64,000 bases of DNA from Imtechella halotolerans (GCF_028743515.2 NZ_CP117969.2:2079501-2143500), one strand, 5' to 3'; positions 18,067-27,939 are shown, counted from the stretch's first letter. Program-made: numbers and translations. The notes: generated by a model from the sequence alone, not told the origin.

Positions 18067-19713
18067 ATGAAAAAAATTTTGACAATTCTTTTTATACTTA
18101 TAAGTGCCCTAGGTTGGACACAGTCCATAGAAAAAACGTGGGGTCATACTAAGGAAAACTCACCCTATCTTTCCTTAAAGGAAGGGTCGTTCCAATGGAA
18201 TATTGAGGATAACACTATTCAAGGAGAATACCTTCATCAACAAAAGCTCCTTTTTCTTTATCCAGATAAAATGCAGGATTCTATAATCCGATTTAAGGTG
18301 GAAACCCTTACTGATTCAACACTTACTCTTTCCAAAAATGGAAAGCAAATAAAACTAGTTGTTCAACCCGAAAAAGAAAACACAACCACTTCCGCTCAAT
18401 TAATACCCAATCAAGGAATTTCGACAGAAAGTATTCTAAGAGGAGCCATAGGTATGCTTGCCATATTAATAATAGCATTTATTTTTAGTAGTAATAGAAA
18501 AATGATCAAGTGGAAAACTATTGGGATTGGGCTTTCCGCTCAACTATTACTTGCCATTGGTGTATTAAAAGTTCCTTTTATTCAAGCTGCTTTTGAGTGG
18601 GTTGGAAATATTTTTGTACTTATTTTAGACTTCACAAAAGCGGGAAGTGAATTCCTATTAGGAGGAATGATGAATGTTGAAAGCTTTGGTTTTATCTTTT
18701 TATTTCAAGTTTTACCTACCATCATCTTCTTCTCTGCACTGACTTCTGTGTTATTTTATTTAGGTGTCATTCAAGTAATTGTTAGAGGACTAGCTTGGAT
18801 TCTCACAAAACTCATGGGGATATCAGGAGCAGAAAGTCTCTCTGTTGCTGGAAATATTTTCTTAGGACAAACAGAAGCTCCCTTAATGATAAAAGCCTAT
18901 CTTGAGAAAATGACTCGATCAGAAATTCTTCTTGTTATGGTTGGTGGTATGGCTACGGTTGCCGGAGGCGTATTAGCTGCATATATTGGATTCTTAGGAG
19001 GCAGCGACCCATTATTAAGATTGCAATTTGCTAAACATCTATTAGCGGCGTCAGTTATGGCTGCGCCTGGAGCTATAGTAGTATCAAAAATTCTATATCC
19101 TCAACAAGCAGCAGTAGACAACAATGCAACTGTATCAACTGATGCTATTGGCTCAAACATACTTGATTCCATTGCAAATGGTACTACTGAGGGATTAAAA
19201 CTCGCAGCTAACGTTGGAGCCATGCTACTTGTATTCATAGCTTTTATCGCAATGATAAACCATATTTTTGGTTGGATAGGAGATCTTACCTCCTTAAACG
19301 CCCTTATTTCAGAATACACTCCTTATGACAAGTTCTCCTTAGAATCTATTTTAGGACTAATTTTCTCTCCACTTATGTGGCTAATAGGAGTAGCCAAAGA
19401 AGATATGATGCTAATGGGCCAGTTATTGGGGATAAAACTGGCTGCTTCGGAATTTGTAGGCTATATTCAATTAGCAGAACTTAAAAATGCTGCTAACACA
19501 TTACATTTTACCTATGAAAAATCAGTTATAATGGCCACCTATATGTTATGTGGATTTGCCAATTTCGCATCTATCGGAATACAAATTGGAGGAATAGGAT
19601 CTCTAGCACCAGGACAAAGAAAAACACTTTCTGAATTCGGAATGAAGGCGGTTTTAGGAGGGACACTTGCTTCACTCTTATCAGCCACGCTTGCCGGTAT
19701 GATTATAGGATAA
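18067..19713 (+). CDS. Concentrative nucleoside transporter (NupC/CNT family) with an N-terminal periplasmic domain
   Basis: This 548-residue protein begins with a signal-like segment (MKKILTILFILISALGWTQ) and about 95 residues of soluble sequence (about 20-120) rich in aromatic and beta-type residues. A CNT transporter follows: membrane segments from about residue 125, GAESLSVAGNIFLGQTEAPL (the QTEAP signature), LLAASVMAAPGAIVVSKILY, and the C-terminal GFANFASIGIQIGGIG. It should import nucleosides with H+ or Na+. The N-terminal domain is an addition relative to classical NupC (about 400 residues). It lies downstream of the DUF151 gene and just upstream of thyA, after a terminator. Confidence 0.9.
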   Translation: MKKILTILFILISALGWTQSIEKTWGHTKENSPYLSLKEGSFQWNIEDNTIQGEYLHQQKLLFLYPDKMQDSIIRFKVETLTDSTLTLSKNGKQIKLVVQPEKENTTTSAQLIPNQGISTESILRGAIGMLAILIIAFIFSSNRKMIKWKTIGIGLSAQLLLAIGVLKVPFIQAAFEWVGNIFVLILDFTKAGSEFLLGGMMNVESFGFIFLFQVLPTIIFFSALTSVLFYLGVIQVIVRGLAWILTKLMGISGAESLSVAGNIFLGQTEAPLMIKAYLEKMTRSEILLVMVGGMATVAGGVLAAYIGFLGGSDPLLRLQFAKHLLAASVMAAPGAIVVSKILYPQQAAVDNNATVSTDAIGSNILDSIANGTTEGLKLAANVGAMLLVFIAFIAMINHIFGWIGDLTSLNALISEYTPYDKFSLESILGLIFSPLMWLIGVAKEDMMLMGQLLGIKLAASEFVGYIQLAELKNAANTLHFTYEKSVIMATYMLCGFANFASIGIQIGGIGSLAPGQRKTLSEFGMKAVLGGTLASLLSATLAGMIIG

Positions 19714-19744
19714 AAAAATGCCTGCTAAAAAGCAGGCATTTTTT
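19713..19744 (+). terminator. Terminator after the CNT transporter gene
   Basis: ATGCCTGC (19718-19725) and GCAGGCAT (19732-19739), flanked by A and T runs, form a perfect hairpin with a U-tract. It begins at the stop codon. Confidence 0.9.
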
Positions 19745-19890
19745 ATTAAAGTTAATAACCTTTGTAAAAAATCAGTTGAATACAGAATAGCTCATAAATG
19801 CCATTTTACTATGTTTGCAACAAACGTAATCTTTCCCAAGATTCTAGTTAATCTATAATTTCAAACTAAAGGCAATAAAAGACTACACAA

Positions 19891-20715
19891 ATGAAACAAT
19901 ATCACGACTTATTGCGACATGTTCTAGAGCATGGTCATCAAAAAGGGGATCGTACAGGAACAGGCACCCTAAGTGTTTTTGGATATCAAATGCGATTTGA
20001 TCTTAGTGAAGGTTTCCCGATGGTGACTACCAAGAAACTCCATCTAAAATCCATTATATATGAACTATTGTGGTTTTTAAAAGGCGACACCAACACTAGT
20101 TACCTTACGGAAAATGGTGTTCGTATTTGGAATGAATGGGCAGATGAAAACGGAGATTTAGGCCCCGTATATGGCCATCAATGGCGAAATTGGAACAATG
20201 AAGGAATCGATCAAATTACGGAACTTATTAACACCTTAAAAAACAACCCAAACAGTAGAAGGATGTTAGTGTCAGCTTGGAACCCAAGTGTACTTCCTGA
20301 CACTAACCATACATTTGCCGAAAATGTCGCAAATGGTAAGGCAGCTTTACCACCATGTCATGCCTTTTTCCAATTCTATGTTGCAGACGGAAAGCTATCT
20401 TGTCAATTGTATCAACGTAGTGCTGACGTATTTTTAGGAGTGCCTTTCAACATTTCTTCCTATGCGCTCTTAACTATGATGATCGCACAAGTATGTGGGT
20501 ATGCACCAGGTGAATTTATTCACACATTTGGAGATGTTCATATCTACAACAATCATTTGGAGCAGGTAAAACTTCAATTAACACGAGATTGCAGGCCTTT
20601 ACCGATTATGAAAATAAACCCGAAAGTCAATAATATTTTCAATTTTAACTTTGAAGATTTTACACTTGAAAATTATAATCCTCATCCCCACATAAAAGGA
20701 GAAGTGGCCATTTAG
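19891..20715 (+). CDS. thyA: Thymidylate synthase
   Basis: This 274-residue enzyme converts dUMP to dTMP using methylene-tetrahydrofolate. The catalytic cysteine is Cys156 in [56 protein letters not shown] and HIYNNHLEQ are family signatures. The length is standard. A TATGTTTG (19810-19817) upstream could be the -7 element. The terminator stem overlaps the last codons. folA, which regenerates the folate, lies about 5.4 kb downstream in a separate unit. Confidence 0.97.
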   Translation: MKQYHDLLRHVLEHGHQKGDRTGTGTLSVFGYQMRFDLSEGFPMVTTKKLHLKSIIYELLWFLKGDTNTSYLTENGVRIWNEWADENGDLGPVYGHQWRNWNNEGIDQITELINTLKNNPNSRRMLVSAWNPSVLPDTNHTFAENVANGKAALPPCHAFFQFYVADGKLSCQLYQRSADVFLGVPFNISSYALLTMMIAQVCGYAPGEFIHTFGDVHIYNNHLEQVKLQLTRDCRPLPIMKINPKVNNIFNFNFEDFTLENYNPHPHIKGEVAI

Positions 20716-20724
20716 GCCACTTCT
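20700..20724 (+). terminator. thyA terminator overlapping the stop codon
   Basis: AGAAGTGGCC and GGCCACTTCT enclose a 5-nt loop holding the last codon and stop codon of thyA, followed by a T-rich run. It also separates thyA from the convergent protease gene. Confidence 0.82.
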
Positions 20725-20745
20725 ATTTTTATACTTGTCAGGTTA

Positions 20746-23700
20746 TTATTGAATCTCTTTCAATAATTCTTGAATTGCACGTTCTAATTGTTCATCTTTT
20801 CCTTGATCAATCGCACCAGGCATATTTTTCACTTGAACATCAGGCTTCGTTTCATTATTTTCTAACCACTCTCCTGCCTTATTCTTTACGCTGATTGGTA
20901 CAGCTCCCCAACGAGTTCCATCAGGAAGAGTTTCCCATCCCGCAAAAGAACATGTACCTGGAACTGGCATACCTACTGTTTTTCCAATATTCAGATCAGT
21001 ATACCCGCAAGCAAAACAATGCCCATCACTATAATTAGCCTCATTAAACATTGCTAAAGTGGGTTTTGTCCAGCGGAAAGTAGGCTCATACCCTACAGCA
21101 CGATCAGCAGTAGCATATTCTAAAAATTTCTCTCCGGTAAAGAACATTGCTAAATCAGCAACCAGGTCACCCCCTCCATTGAAACGTGTGTCAATTATCA
21201 TTCCTTTTCGATTATGGTATTTACCCATCATTTCTTCATAGGTATTTCGGTAAGGTCCATCTCCCATTCCCGGAATATGGACATAGCCCAACTGACCATT
21301 ACTCATTCTTTCAACCTCGTCCTGATTTATTTTAACCCATCGTCTATACAATAGTGCATTTTCTTCTCTTAAAGAAATAGGTTTCACTGTTACTTGTTTC
21401 GTATCCTTTCCACTAACACTTTTCACTTCCAATAAGGTAAATTTATCCGCCTTCCTGTTTAAATATTGCGCAACATCTTTAGTTGTCGTAACCTTTTCTC
21501 CGTCGATTTTCTCAATAATCATTCCTGACGCTATATCAAGATGAGCTTTATCTAATGGTCCACCTTTAATGACTTCTGCTATCTTAATCCCATCTCCATC
21601 GTAGGAATAATCTATAAAAATACCTAAGGAAGCAGTTTCATCACCCCCACTCATTCGGTTATTATAACGAGCACCTGCGTGTGATACATTAAGCTCTCCT
21701 AGCATTTCGGAAAGCATCTCTGCAAATTCATAGCTGTTACCTATGTGAGGAACATACTTGGCATATTCCTTCTTTAGTAGATCCCAATCGACTCCATGCA
21801 TATCTGGCGTATAAAAAATACCTTTAGTTCGTAACCATACGTGTTCAAACATATATGTACGTTCTGCCATCACATCTTGGGTCATTTCCCCAGCTATTTT
21901 CACTACTTCTTTCTTAAATCCTTGTGGATTAATTTTAGAAATACTTCCTCCGCTCAATAAAAAAAGTGATTTATGTTCTTTATCCCATGCTAACCTACCA
22001 AAAGAGGTATTCAAAGCTAATTCCATTTTAGTTTCTTTAGTACGCAAATCAGTACTCCATAAATTCATCCCCTTTTCAAAGCGGGCTAAATAATATAGTT
22101 TTTCACCATCATCTGAAAGTACAGCATCTCCTAATTGAGAGGAGTGTATAGTAAGACGTGCTTTTCGATCACGCAAATCCTCCCAATCAAATTTCAACTC
22201 ATTTATTTGAATATCTTCCTTTTTAGACCCACTCTTCTTCTTGTCTTCTTCCTTAATAGCCTCTTTCTTATTGACCTTTTCCAATTCTTTTAACAGATTG
22301 AAATCATCCTTACTTAGACGAAATCGATCCCAACCTTCCTGTGTTAAAAACAAGGTATAAACATCACTTTGTGACCCTCCGCTGGTAGCAAAGCTCTTCA
22401 TACCATCTCGGTTACTAAACCATAACAACTGCTTCCCACCATTTACCCATTTAGGTGAGTAATCATCATATCCACTCTGAGTTAAATTCTCCATGGGTTT
22501 CTTGGCCGATGCATCCAATAGTACAATCTCACCATTAGCCATAGTTGGTTTGAAGGAAGCCAGTAACCACTTGCTGTCAGGACTCCATGTGAAAAACTGA
22601 TCACCATCATACATATGAAACAATTCTTTGGGTGTCAGTAAGGTTACCGCTTCTTTAGTCGCAAGTGTTAACACTTTTAAGGTTCGTCTATTTTCAATAT
22701 AGGCCACTTTCTTTCCATCGGGTGAAACCACCGGATGATAATTTTCATTCTCATTAAGTATTAGTGGCTCTTCTTTAAGCAATGTGGAAGCAAAAAAGAA
22801 AGGTTCTTCTGATCGAATACGTTCAGATTTAAAAATACTCCATTTCCCATTTTCTTCCCTTGCATAAATTAAAGAATTGCCATCCGGTGAAAAATTCAAA
22901 AAACGTTCTGTGGCAGGGGTTTGTGTTACACGTTTAGTAATTGCCCCGTCTATTGAAGTAACAAATACCTCACCTCTTGCTATTACAGCAACTTCTTTAC
23001 CATCAGGAGATAGAGCCATCTCACTAATTCCTCCATTAACAGTTACAACTGCATCTTGGTTTTGAGATGCTTGAGTAAAGAGTTGGACATTTACCTTATT
23101 GGGTTGCTGTCCTTCACGAAAAGTGTAAACTTCTCCATCATAACTAAAACTCATAAGTCCATTATCTGCGATAGTTAAGAAACGTACTGGATGAAGTTTA
23201 AACTGAGTTAGCTGTTTGGAGTCTCCGCCAGAAACATTCATTTTATGAATATTAAAGTTCCCTGATGTTTCACTTAAATAATAAATTGAATTTCCTCCAG
23301 GAGCAAACACAGGATTGCGATCTTCTCCGTAAAATGAAGTAATCATTTTGTGTGTCCCAGTGGCAACATCATAAGACCATATATCTCTTGTTATAGATGA
23401 CTGATGATGTTTTCTCCACTCATTCTCTCCTCCTTTTTTATCATGATATAAAATAGTACTCCCTGTAGAATTAACTTGTAACGCTTCTGCCGGAAGTGTC
23501 CATAATTGTTTAACACGACCACCTTGCACCGGAACCGTATACACCTCAGGCTGAGACCCAGTAGGATACTGACGATGCTCAGCAACATCTTGTCTTACAC
23601 CACCAAACCATATTGAGTTCCCATCTGATGAAAAAGTATATGGATACTCATCATTGGAATGAAAAGTAAGTCGTTTTGCCTCACCACCTGAAGCGTCCAT

Positions 23701-23976
23701 CACATAAACATCAAAATTGCCATAACGATCAGACGCAAATGCCAGTTGTTTACCATCTTTACTCCAAATAGGCATATAATCATGGGCTTGATGAAATGTG
23801 AGCTGAATGGCCTGACCTCCTTGAGAAGGTACTTTATACAAATCTCCTTTGTATGTAAATGCTATATACTCTCCCGTAGGCGAAATTGATACATAACGCA
23901 TCCATTGTGGACGTTCTTGTCCCCATAAAACTACTGTACAAAAAAAAGTATACAGTAACATTGTAAAATTCTTCAT
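20746..23976 (-). CDS. Tricorn-like S41 family peptidase, exported
   Basis: With start at 23976 the protein is 1076 residues and begins with a signal peptide (MKNFTMLLYTFFCTVVLWGQ). The frame extends 17 codons upstream without a credible signal, so I chose this ATG. The N-terminal half holds repeated PD40/beta-propeller blades (SPTGEYIAFTYKGDLY, WSKDGKQLAFASDRYGNFDV and similar). A Lys/Glu-rich linker follows (about 570-590), then a tricorn C1 region, a PDZ domain (SLGIFIDYSYDGDGIKI) and an S41 core (MIIDTRFNGGGDLVADLAMF). The nucleophile is likely the Ser of GTCSFAGWE. It probably trims peptides in the periplasm. It is convergent with thyA. Confidence 0.9.
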   Translation of the reverse strand: MKNFTMLLYTFFCTVVLWGQERPQWMRYVSISPTGEYIAFTYKGDLYKVPSQGGQAIQLTFHQAHDYMPIWSKDGKQLAFASDRYGNFDVYVMDASGGEAKRLTFHSNDEYPYTFSSDGNSIWFGGVRQDVAEHRQYPTGSQPEVYTVPVQGGRVKQLWTLPAEALQVNSTGSTILYHDKKGGENEWRKHHQSSITRDIWSYDVATGTHKMITSFYGEDRNPVFAPGGNSIYYLSETSGNFNIHKMNVSGGDSKQLTQFKLHPVRFLTIADNGLMSFSYDGEVYTFREGQQPNKVNVQLFTQASQNQDAVVTVNGGISEMALSPDGKEVAVIARGEVFVTSIDGAITKRVTQTPATERFLNFSPDGNSLIYAREENGKWSIFKSERIRSEEPFFFASTLLKEEPLILNENENYHPVVSPDGKKVAYIENRRTLKVLTLATKEAVTLLTPKELFHMYDGDQFFTWSPDSKWLLASFKPTMANGEIVLLDASAKKPMENLTQSGYDDYSPKWVNGGKQLLWFSNRDGMKSFATSGGSQSDVYTLFLTQEGWDRFRLSKDDFNLLKELEKVNKKEAIKEEDKKKSGSKKEDIQINELKFDWEDLRDRKARLTIHSSQLGDAVLSDDGEKLYYLARFEKGMNLWSTDLRTKETKMELALNTSFGRLAWDKEHKSLFLLSGGSISKINPQGFKKEVVKIAGEMTQDVMAERTYMFEHVWLRTKGIFYTPDMHGVDWDLLKKEYAKYVPHIGNSYEFAEMLSEMLGELNVSHAGARYNNRMSGGDETASLGIFIDYSYDGDGIKIAEVIKGGPLDKAHLDIASGMIIEKIDGEKVTTTKDVAQYLNRKADKFTLLEVKSVSGKDTKQVTVKPISLREENALLYRRWVKINQDEVERMSNGQLGYVHIPGMGDGPYRNTYEEMMGKYHNRKGMIIDTRFNGGGDLVADLAMFFTGEKFLEYATADRAVGYEPTFRWTKPTLAMFNEANYSDGHCFACGYTDLNIGKTVGMPVPGTCSFAGWETLPDGTRWGAVPISVKNKAGEWLENNETKPDVQVKNMPGAIDQGKDEQLERAIQELLKEIQ

Positions 23977-24579
23977 GAATAAAGTTATTTGGTAATTCGC
24001 ATTAAAAGTAGAAGTTTTAAACAGCATTTATTAATAGTCACCGACTCGAAGTGACAATAATTACTGTTTTTAAGTAAACTTTAACAACCAAAAAACATTA
24101 TTCTAATAAAAAGGCAGTCCAGATGTAAAATTTAAATTAATAATTGGTTGATCACTATGAACCTAAATTAATTAACTCATGAAAGACTCAGAACACAATA
24201 AAAAAACACTTCATCAAAACCTTCCTTATTTCTAAAAGTTGAACTAATAGCTAAATCTCCTAAGCGTATATCGCCATCTAAATAATCGGGACTCATAGGA
24301 ACGGAATGTTGTACACAGCATAAAAGTATTTGCACTCAATGACTTCATAACAACTAAATCTTCACCAATACTATTTTCCAACTGTACCCTTAATTTGCTT
24401 TTGTAATAATAGATCCAAATCCCATAGGAGATGTTATCTATGTAATGATTGATTTCACAGTAAGACTTCTAAGGGAATTCATTCAAAATTTAGAAATGTT
24501 ATTATTGAATTTCAACTATAAATTAAATCGCAACCTTTAGCAAATTTTAAGGAAATATTGCAGCGAAATACCTCATTGA
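23977..24579. other. Intergenic region with a decayed reading frame
   Basis: This gap of about 600 bp separates two minus-strand genes. Its left part serves as leader of the tricorn-like gene. Its centre holds the gene fragment listed separately (24177-24468). Nothing else coding or structured is seen. Confidence 0.5.
24177..24468 (-). pseudogene. Decayed gene remnant of unknown family, frameshifted
   Basis: On the minus strand a stop-free stretch reads YCEINHYIDNISYGIWIYYY, then KSKLRVQLENSIGEDLVVMK and SLSANTFML. It then continues in another frame as HSVPMSPDYLDGDIRLGDLA, ISSTFRNKEGFDEVFFYCVL and SLS before a TGA at 24177-24179. The composition looks protein-like across the frame change, and no start codon with a matching 5' part exists, so a truncated and frameshifted remnant is the simplest reading. 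I do not recognise the family. It could still be chance open sequence in an AT-rich gap. Confidence 0.4.
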
Positions 24580-25665
24580 CTATTTAAAATACTTTCGTAA
24601 GGCGTCAAGTAATTGATTTATCTCCTTTTCAGTATTATAGAAATGTACACTTACCCGTATTGCATTACTTCTATGAGTTACTACTATATTTTTACCTTTT
24701 AGATATTCAAATAATTTCTGGTCACCTTTGATCCTCAATATATGAGATGGAATCCCTCTTTCAATTATTGAATCATCCAATAGATCCATTTCTAAGAGTA
24801 CTTCAAAGGCCCTTTTACTAATAGAATAAACATATTCATATATTTTATCAAGCCCAATCCTCATTAAATATTTCATAGAAAATGCCATACTACCAAAAGC
24901 CAACATGTCATGATGACCAGGTTCAAAATATCCTGTAAACGGAAGTAGCGAAGTATCAGGATTATATTTATTGCTGTTAAATCCTATAGTTTTAGGGATT
25001 AGTTTTGATTTACTGAATTCGGAAAAGGCCATGAATGCACATCCATATCCACCTAGCAACCACTTATAAGCACTACTTATAACTATATCAATACCTGCAT
25101 CCGAAAAATCAAATGGAGCGGTCCCAATGAATTGAGTACCATCTGCTACAAAAAGTACATTTGGATTCTTTGCTTTTAACTTCTTTATAAAATCCAAATT
25201 AATCTTCAATCCATTTGAATACTGAACTATACTAAAAACAAATACTGAAGGTTTATTATTTTGAAAAGATATCGCAATTTGATCCTCCATTTCGGAAGTC
25301 ATTTCTATATAACTACATTGAAACCCCCTTTTCTCGACAGGCCATAGAATCGATGGATAGTCGCCCGAAATCATCAAAAAGCTATCATCAGAGCTAAGCC
25401 CATCTAGAACCATATTCCACCCAATTGTAAAATTTGGAACCAAAGCAATATTGGAAGCTGGAGCATTAACAAAAACACCCACAGTTTTTCGCACTTCATT
25501 GATAAAACTGTGTTGTTTCTCCCTATACATACTGCCACCTATTAAATAATCAAGATCATGTTCTTGTCTCCAATCCATTAGAGGTTCTCCCATTAATCCA
25601 GTTCCTGCAGTATTAAGGTAGGTATATTGTGCCGTTAACGGAAAATCATTTCGAAAATTCTTCAT
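24580..25665 (-). CDS. Class V aminotransferase / cysteine desulfurase-like PLP enzyme
   Basis: This 361-residue PLP-dependent enzyme of fold type I has an N-terminus (RNDFPLTAQYTYLNTAGTGL) typical of class V enzymes. NFTIGWNMVLDGL forms the phosphate-binding region. The cofactor aspartate lies in LFVADGTQFIGTAPFDF, and the Schiff-base lysine in DIVISSAYKWLLGGYG at about residue 203. The substrate is not evident; isopenicillin-epimerase-like and desulfurase-like members share this layout. It is monocistronic on the minus strand, divergent from the 2TM-folA-fabD genes, with only 44 bp between starts. Confidence 0.85.
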   Translation of the reverse strand: MKNFRNDFPLTAQYTYLNTAGTGLMGEPLMDWRQEHDLDYLIGGSMYREKQHSFINEVRKTVGVFVNAPASNIALVPNFTIGWNMVLDGLSSDDSFLMISGDYPSILWPVEKRGFQCSYIEMTSEMEDQIAISFQNNKPSVFVFSIVQYSNGLKINLDFIKKLKAKNPNVLFVADGTQFIGTAPFDFSDAGIDIVISSAYKWLLGGYGCAFMAFSEFSKSKLIPKTIGFNSNKYNPDTSLLPFTGYFEPGHHDMLAFGSMAFSMKYLMRIGLDKIYEYVYSISKRAFEVLLEMDLLDDSIIERGIPSHILRIKGDQKLFEYLKGKNIVVTHRSNAIRVSVHFYNTEKEINQLLDALRKYFK

Positions 25666-25709
25666 CTCACCAAATTCCTTTAATTTTGAAAGACTAAAGG
25701 TATAAAACT

Positions 25710-26111
25710 ATGTTTAGCAAAAAACAGAACTCTTCAAAAATTACGACAGAAGATCACGAGCTATTTGAAAATGCACAACGTCGAATTCGTCAAAAAAAGA
25801 AATTGTACAATCACTTCGTAATTTTTGTAATTGGAAGTATCTTCTTAGTTATAATTAATAAGGTACTAAAGTATGGTGTAACCTACAATTGGTTTGTTTG
25901 GGCTATCACCTTTTGGTCCTTTTTGTTTTTTATTCACCTAGTTAATGTATTTGTCACAAATAGGTTTATGGGAAAGGAATGGGAGCGAACTCAACGTGAT
26001 AAATTAGTCGCTAAACAACGTAAAAAAATCGCAGAAATGGAAAAAGAAATTGCCGACTCAATACCAATTGAAGAAAGTAATAAAAGCCTTCCTAAAAAAA
26101 ACAACATATGA
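25710..26111 (+). CDS. 2TM domain-containing membrane protein
   Basis: This 133-residue protein has a charged N-terminus with many Arg/Lys (NAQRRIRQKKKLYNHFVIF). Two membrane segments follow (about 38-58, FVIFVIGSIFLVIINKVL; about 67-88, WFVWAITFWSFLFFIHLVN), then a charged, probably coiled-coil tail (about 95-125). This is the 2TM domain seen in Bacteroidota and fused to some histidine kinases; its function is unknown. Its stop codon overlaps the folA start (ATGA), so the two are translationally coupled. Confidence 0.8.
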   Translation: MFSKKQNSSKITTEDHELFENAQRRIRQKKKLYNHFVIFVIGSIFLVIINKVLKYGVTYNWFVWAITFWSFLFFIHLVNVFVTNRFMGKEWERTQRDKLVAKQRKKIAEMEKEIADSIPIEESNKSLPKKNNI

Positions 26112-26593
26112 TTACAATAATTGCAGCTGCAGCTGAAAACAATGCACTTGGCAAAAACAACGATTTAGTCTGGCACCTACCTGATGATTTCAAAAGATTC
26201 AAAGAACTCACTTCTGGACATTATATAATTATGGGAAGGAAAACATTTGAAAGTTTCCCAAAACCTCTTCCTAATCGTATACACATTGTTATCACACGAC
26301 AACAAAATTACCACCCCCAAGGATGTATAGTGGTTAATAGTATGGAAGAAGCCTTAAAACTAGCTAAGAATGATCCTACACCATACATTATAGGTGGAGG
26401 AGAAATTTATGAAATTGGAATGTCATATGCTCAATGCATTGAACTAACAAGAGTACACAATTCCTTCGATGCAGATACCTTTTTTCCGGAAATTGACAAA
26501 GAATTGTGGGAATTAAAGGAACGCCTATATCATCCTCAAGATGAACGACATCAATATGCATTTTCCTATGAAACCTATGTAAGAAAACAATAA
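26108..26593 (+). CDS. folA: Dihydrofolate reductase
   Basis: This 161-residue enzyme reduces dihydrofolate with NADPH, completing the cycle that ThyA drains. The N-terminal motif MITIIAAAAENNALGKNNDL then VWHLPDDFKRFKELT contains the catalytic Asp. HYIIMGRKTFESFPKPLPNR is the NADPH-binding region, and PYIIGGGEIYE follows. The length matches chromosomal DHFR. It overlaps the upstream 2TM gene by four bases. fabD follows after 53 bp with its own probable -7 element. Confidence 0.96.
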   Translation: MITIIAAAAENNALGKNNDLVWHLPDDFKRFKELTSGHYIIMGRKTFESFPKPLPNRIHIVITRQQNYHPQGCIVVNSMEEALKLAKNDPTPYIIGGGEIYEIGMSYAQCIELTRVHNSFDADTFFPEIDKELWELKERLYHPQDERHQYAFSYETYVRKQ

Positions 26594-26617
26594 GAATTTC
26601 TTATCTATAAGTTTTCG

Positions 26618-26625
26618 TATTTTTG
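26618..26625 (+). promoter_or_regulatory. Probable -7 element of the fabD promoter
   Basis: TATTTTTG matches TAnnTTTG and lies 21 bp before the preferred fabD start. No clear -33 TTG is present. Confidence 0.5.
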
Positions 26626-26646
26626 ACCCTTCTAAAATCGCAACAA

Positions 26647-27531
26647 ATGAACGCATACATTTTCCCAGGGCAAGGTGCCCAATATGTTGGAATGGGAATG
26701 GATTTATACGAAAAATCCCCCCTTGCCAAAGATCTTTTTGAAACTGCAAATAGCATCTTAGGATTTTCTATTACAGATATTATGTTTCAAGGTACTGATG
26801 ACGATCTTAAACAAACAAGGGTCACACAACCGGCTATTTTTCTTCATTCCGTAATACTAAGTAAAGTCCTAGGTAATCAATTCAAGCCTGATATGGTTGC
26901 AGGACACTCACTTGGTGAATTTTCTGCTTTAGTAGCAAATGGCACACTACAATTTGAAGACGGACTTACACTAGTGTCTAAGAGAGCCTTAGCTATGCAA
27001 AAAGCATGTGAAATAATACCAAGTACCATGGCAGCAGTATTAGGATTAGAAGATTCTATTGTGGAGAAAATTTGTACTGATATTTCTGGAGTTGTAGTAC
27101 CTGCCAATTACAACTGCCCTGGCCAATTAGTAATTTCAGGAGATATAGAGGCAGTAAACGCTGCTTGTGAAGCACTAAAAGCAGCTGGAGCAAAACGCGC
27201 ATTAGTCCTACCTGTAGGAGGAGCATTTCACTCTCCTTTAATGGAACCAGCTAGAGAAGAACTCGCTGCAGCAATCGAAAATACAGTTTTCAGCCAGCCT
27301 TCATGCGCTATCTATCAAAATGTTCCCACTACTGCTGTTAAAGATGCTGCGACTATCAAAGAAAATCTTATCGTTCAACTTACTGCACCCGTAAAGTGGA
27401 CTCAAAGTGTAGAAAATATGGTAAAAGATGGAGCCACTCATTTCACTGAAGTTGGACCAGGAAAAGTTCTTCAAGGACTCGTTAAGAAAATACACAAAGA
27501 GGCAGAAGTTGCTTCAGCTATTTGGGAATAA
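26647..27531 (+). CDS. fabD: Malonyl-CoA:ACP transacylase
   Basis: This 294-residue fatty-acid synthesis enzyme moves malonyl from CoA to acyl carrier protein. The start at 26647 gives the family N-terminus MNAYIFPGQGAQYVGMG; the frame opens eight codons earlier, but those overlap the promoter element. The nucleophile Ser88 lies in GHSLGEFSAL. GGAFHSPLM carries the active-site His, and FTEVGPGKVLQGL is the C-terminal family motif. A terminator follows. Confidence 0.96.
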   Translation: MNAYIFPGQGAQYVGMGMDLYEKSPLAKDLFETANSILGFSITDIMFQGTDDDLKQTRVTQPAIFLHSVILSKVLGNQFKPDMVAGHSLGEFSALVANGTLQFEDGLTLVSKRALAMQKACEIIPSTMAAVLGLEDSIVEKICTDISGVVVPANYNCPGQLVISGDIEAVNAACEALKAAGAKRALVLPVGGAFHSPLMEPAREELAAAIENTVFSQPSCAIYQNVPTTAVKDAATIKENLIVQLTAPVKWTQSVENMVKDGATHFTEVGPGKVLQGLVKKIHKEAEVASAIWE

Positions 27532-27547
27532 TTATTCTTCGTAACTA

Positions 27548-27575
27548 TAAAGACCGGTTTAAAAACCGGTCTTTA
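27548..27575. terminator. Terminator after fabD
   Basis: TAAAGACCGGTTT and AAACCGGTCTTTA form a 13-bp perfect inverted repeat with a 2-nt centre. It is symmetrical, so it may also stop transcription coming from the right. Confidence 0.85.
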
Positions 27576-27597
27576 TTAAATTGTCTTTCCACAAAGG

Positions 27598-27789
27598 CTA
27601 TCGAGATAATACGCATTCGCAACAATCCTTAACCTCCCCATAATAGGTTTCCCTATATGAATGAAGAGTTCTTATTGGAATATTCAAGAAGGTTTGCTTT
27701 ATATAAGTTACACGGGCATTTAACATTCCCATTTCCTCAGTGTAACGTTTCTCCTGTTTGGTAATTCTTTTAATTGTAATCAACTTCAT
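27598..27789 (-). CDS. Small basic hypothetical protein, 63 residues
   Basis: This short reading frame (MKLITIKRITKQEKRYTEEM, ending CCECVLSR) is basic, has three Cys in a C-terminal KDCCECVLSR cluster, and lacks a signal peptide or membrane segment. I believe similar small proteins occur next to housekeeping genes in flavobacteria, but I cannot verify this. It is read towards the fabD terminator, has an AT-rich upstream region, and shows a plausible coding composition. No function is proposed. It could be a chance ORF. Confidence 0.5.
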   Translation of the reverse strand: MKLITIKRITKQEKRYTEEMGMLNARVTYIKQTFLNIPIRTLHSYRETYYGEVKDCCECVLSR

Positions 27790-27939
27790 TTCTTCATTTT
27801 TTTACAAGAAATTGAGCATTAACAAAATCAAAGGCTCAATTCATTTTATTAGACATTAACTATCTATAGTATAAAAAAATAAAGGAAAAATCCAAATAAA
27901 ATCAAATATTTCGATTTTTGATATACAATCAAAGTATTC

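Noticed and set aside
23977-24027. Upstream extension of the tricorn-like gene
   Set aside because: Seventeen extra residues precede a normal signal peptide; the ATG at 23976 gives a proper secretion signal.
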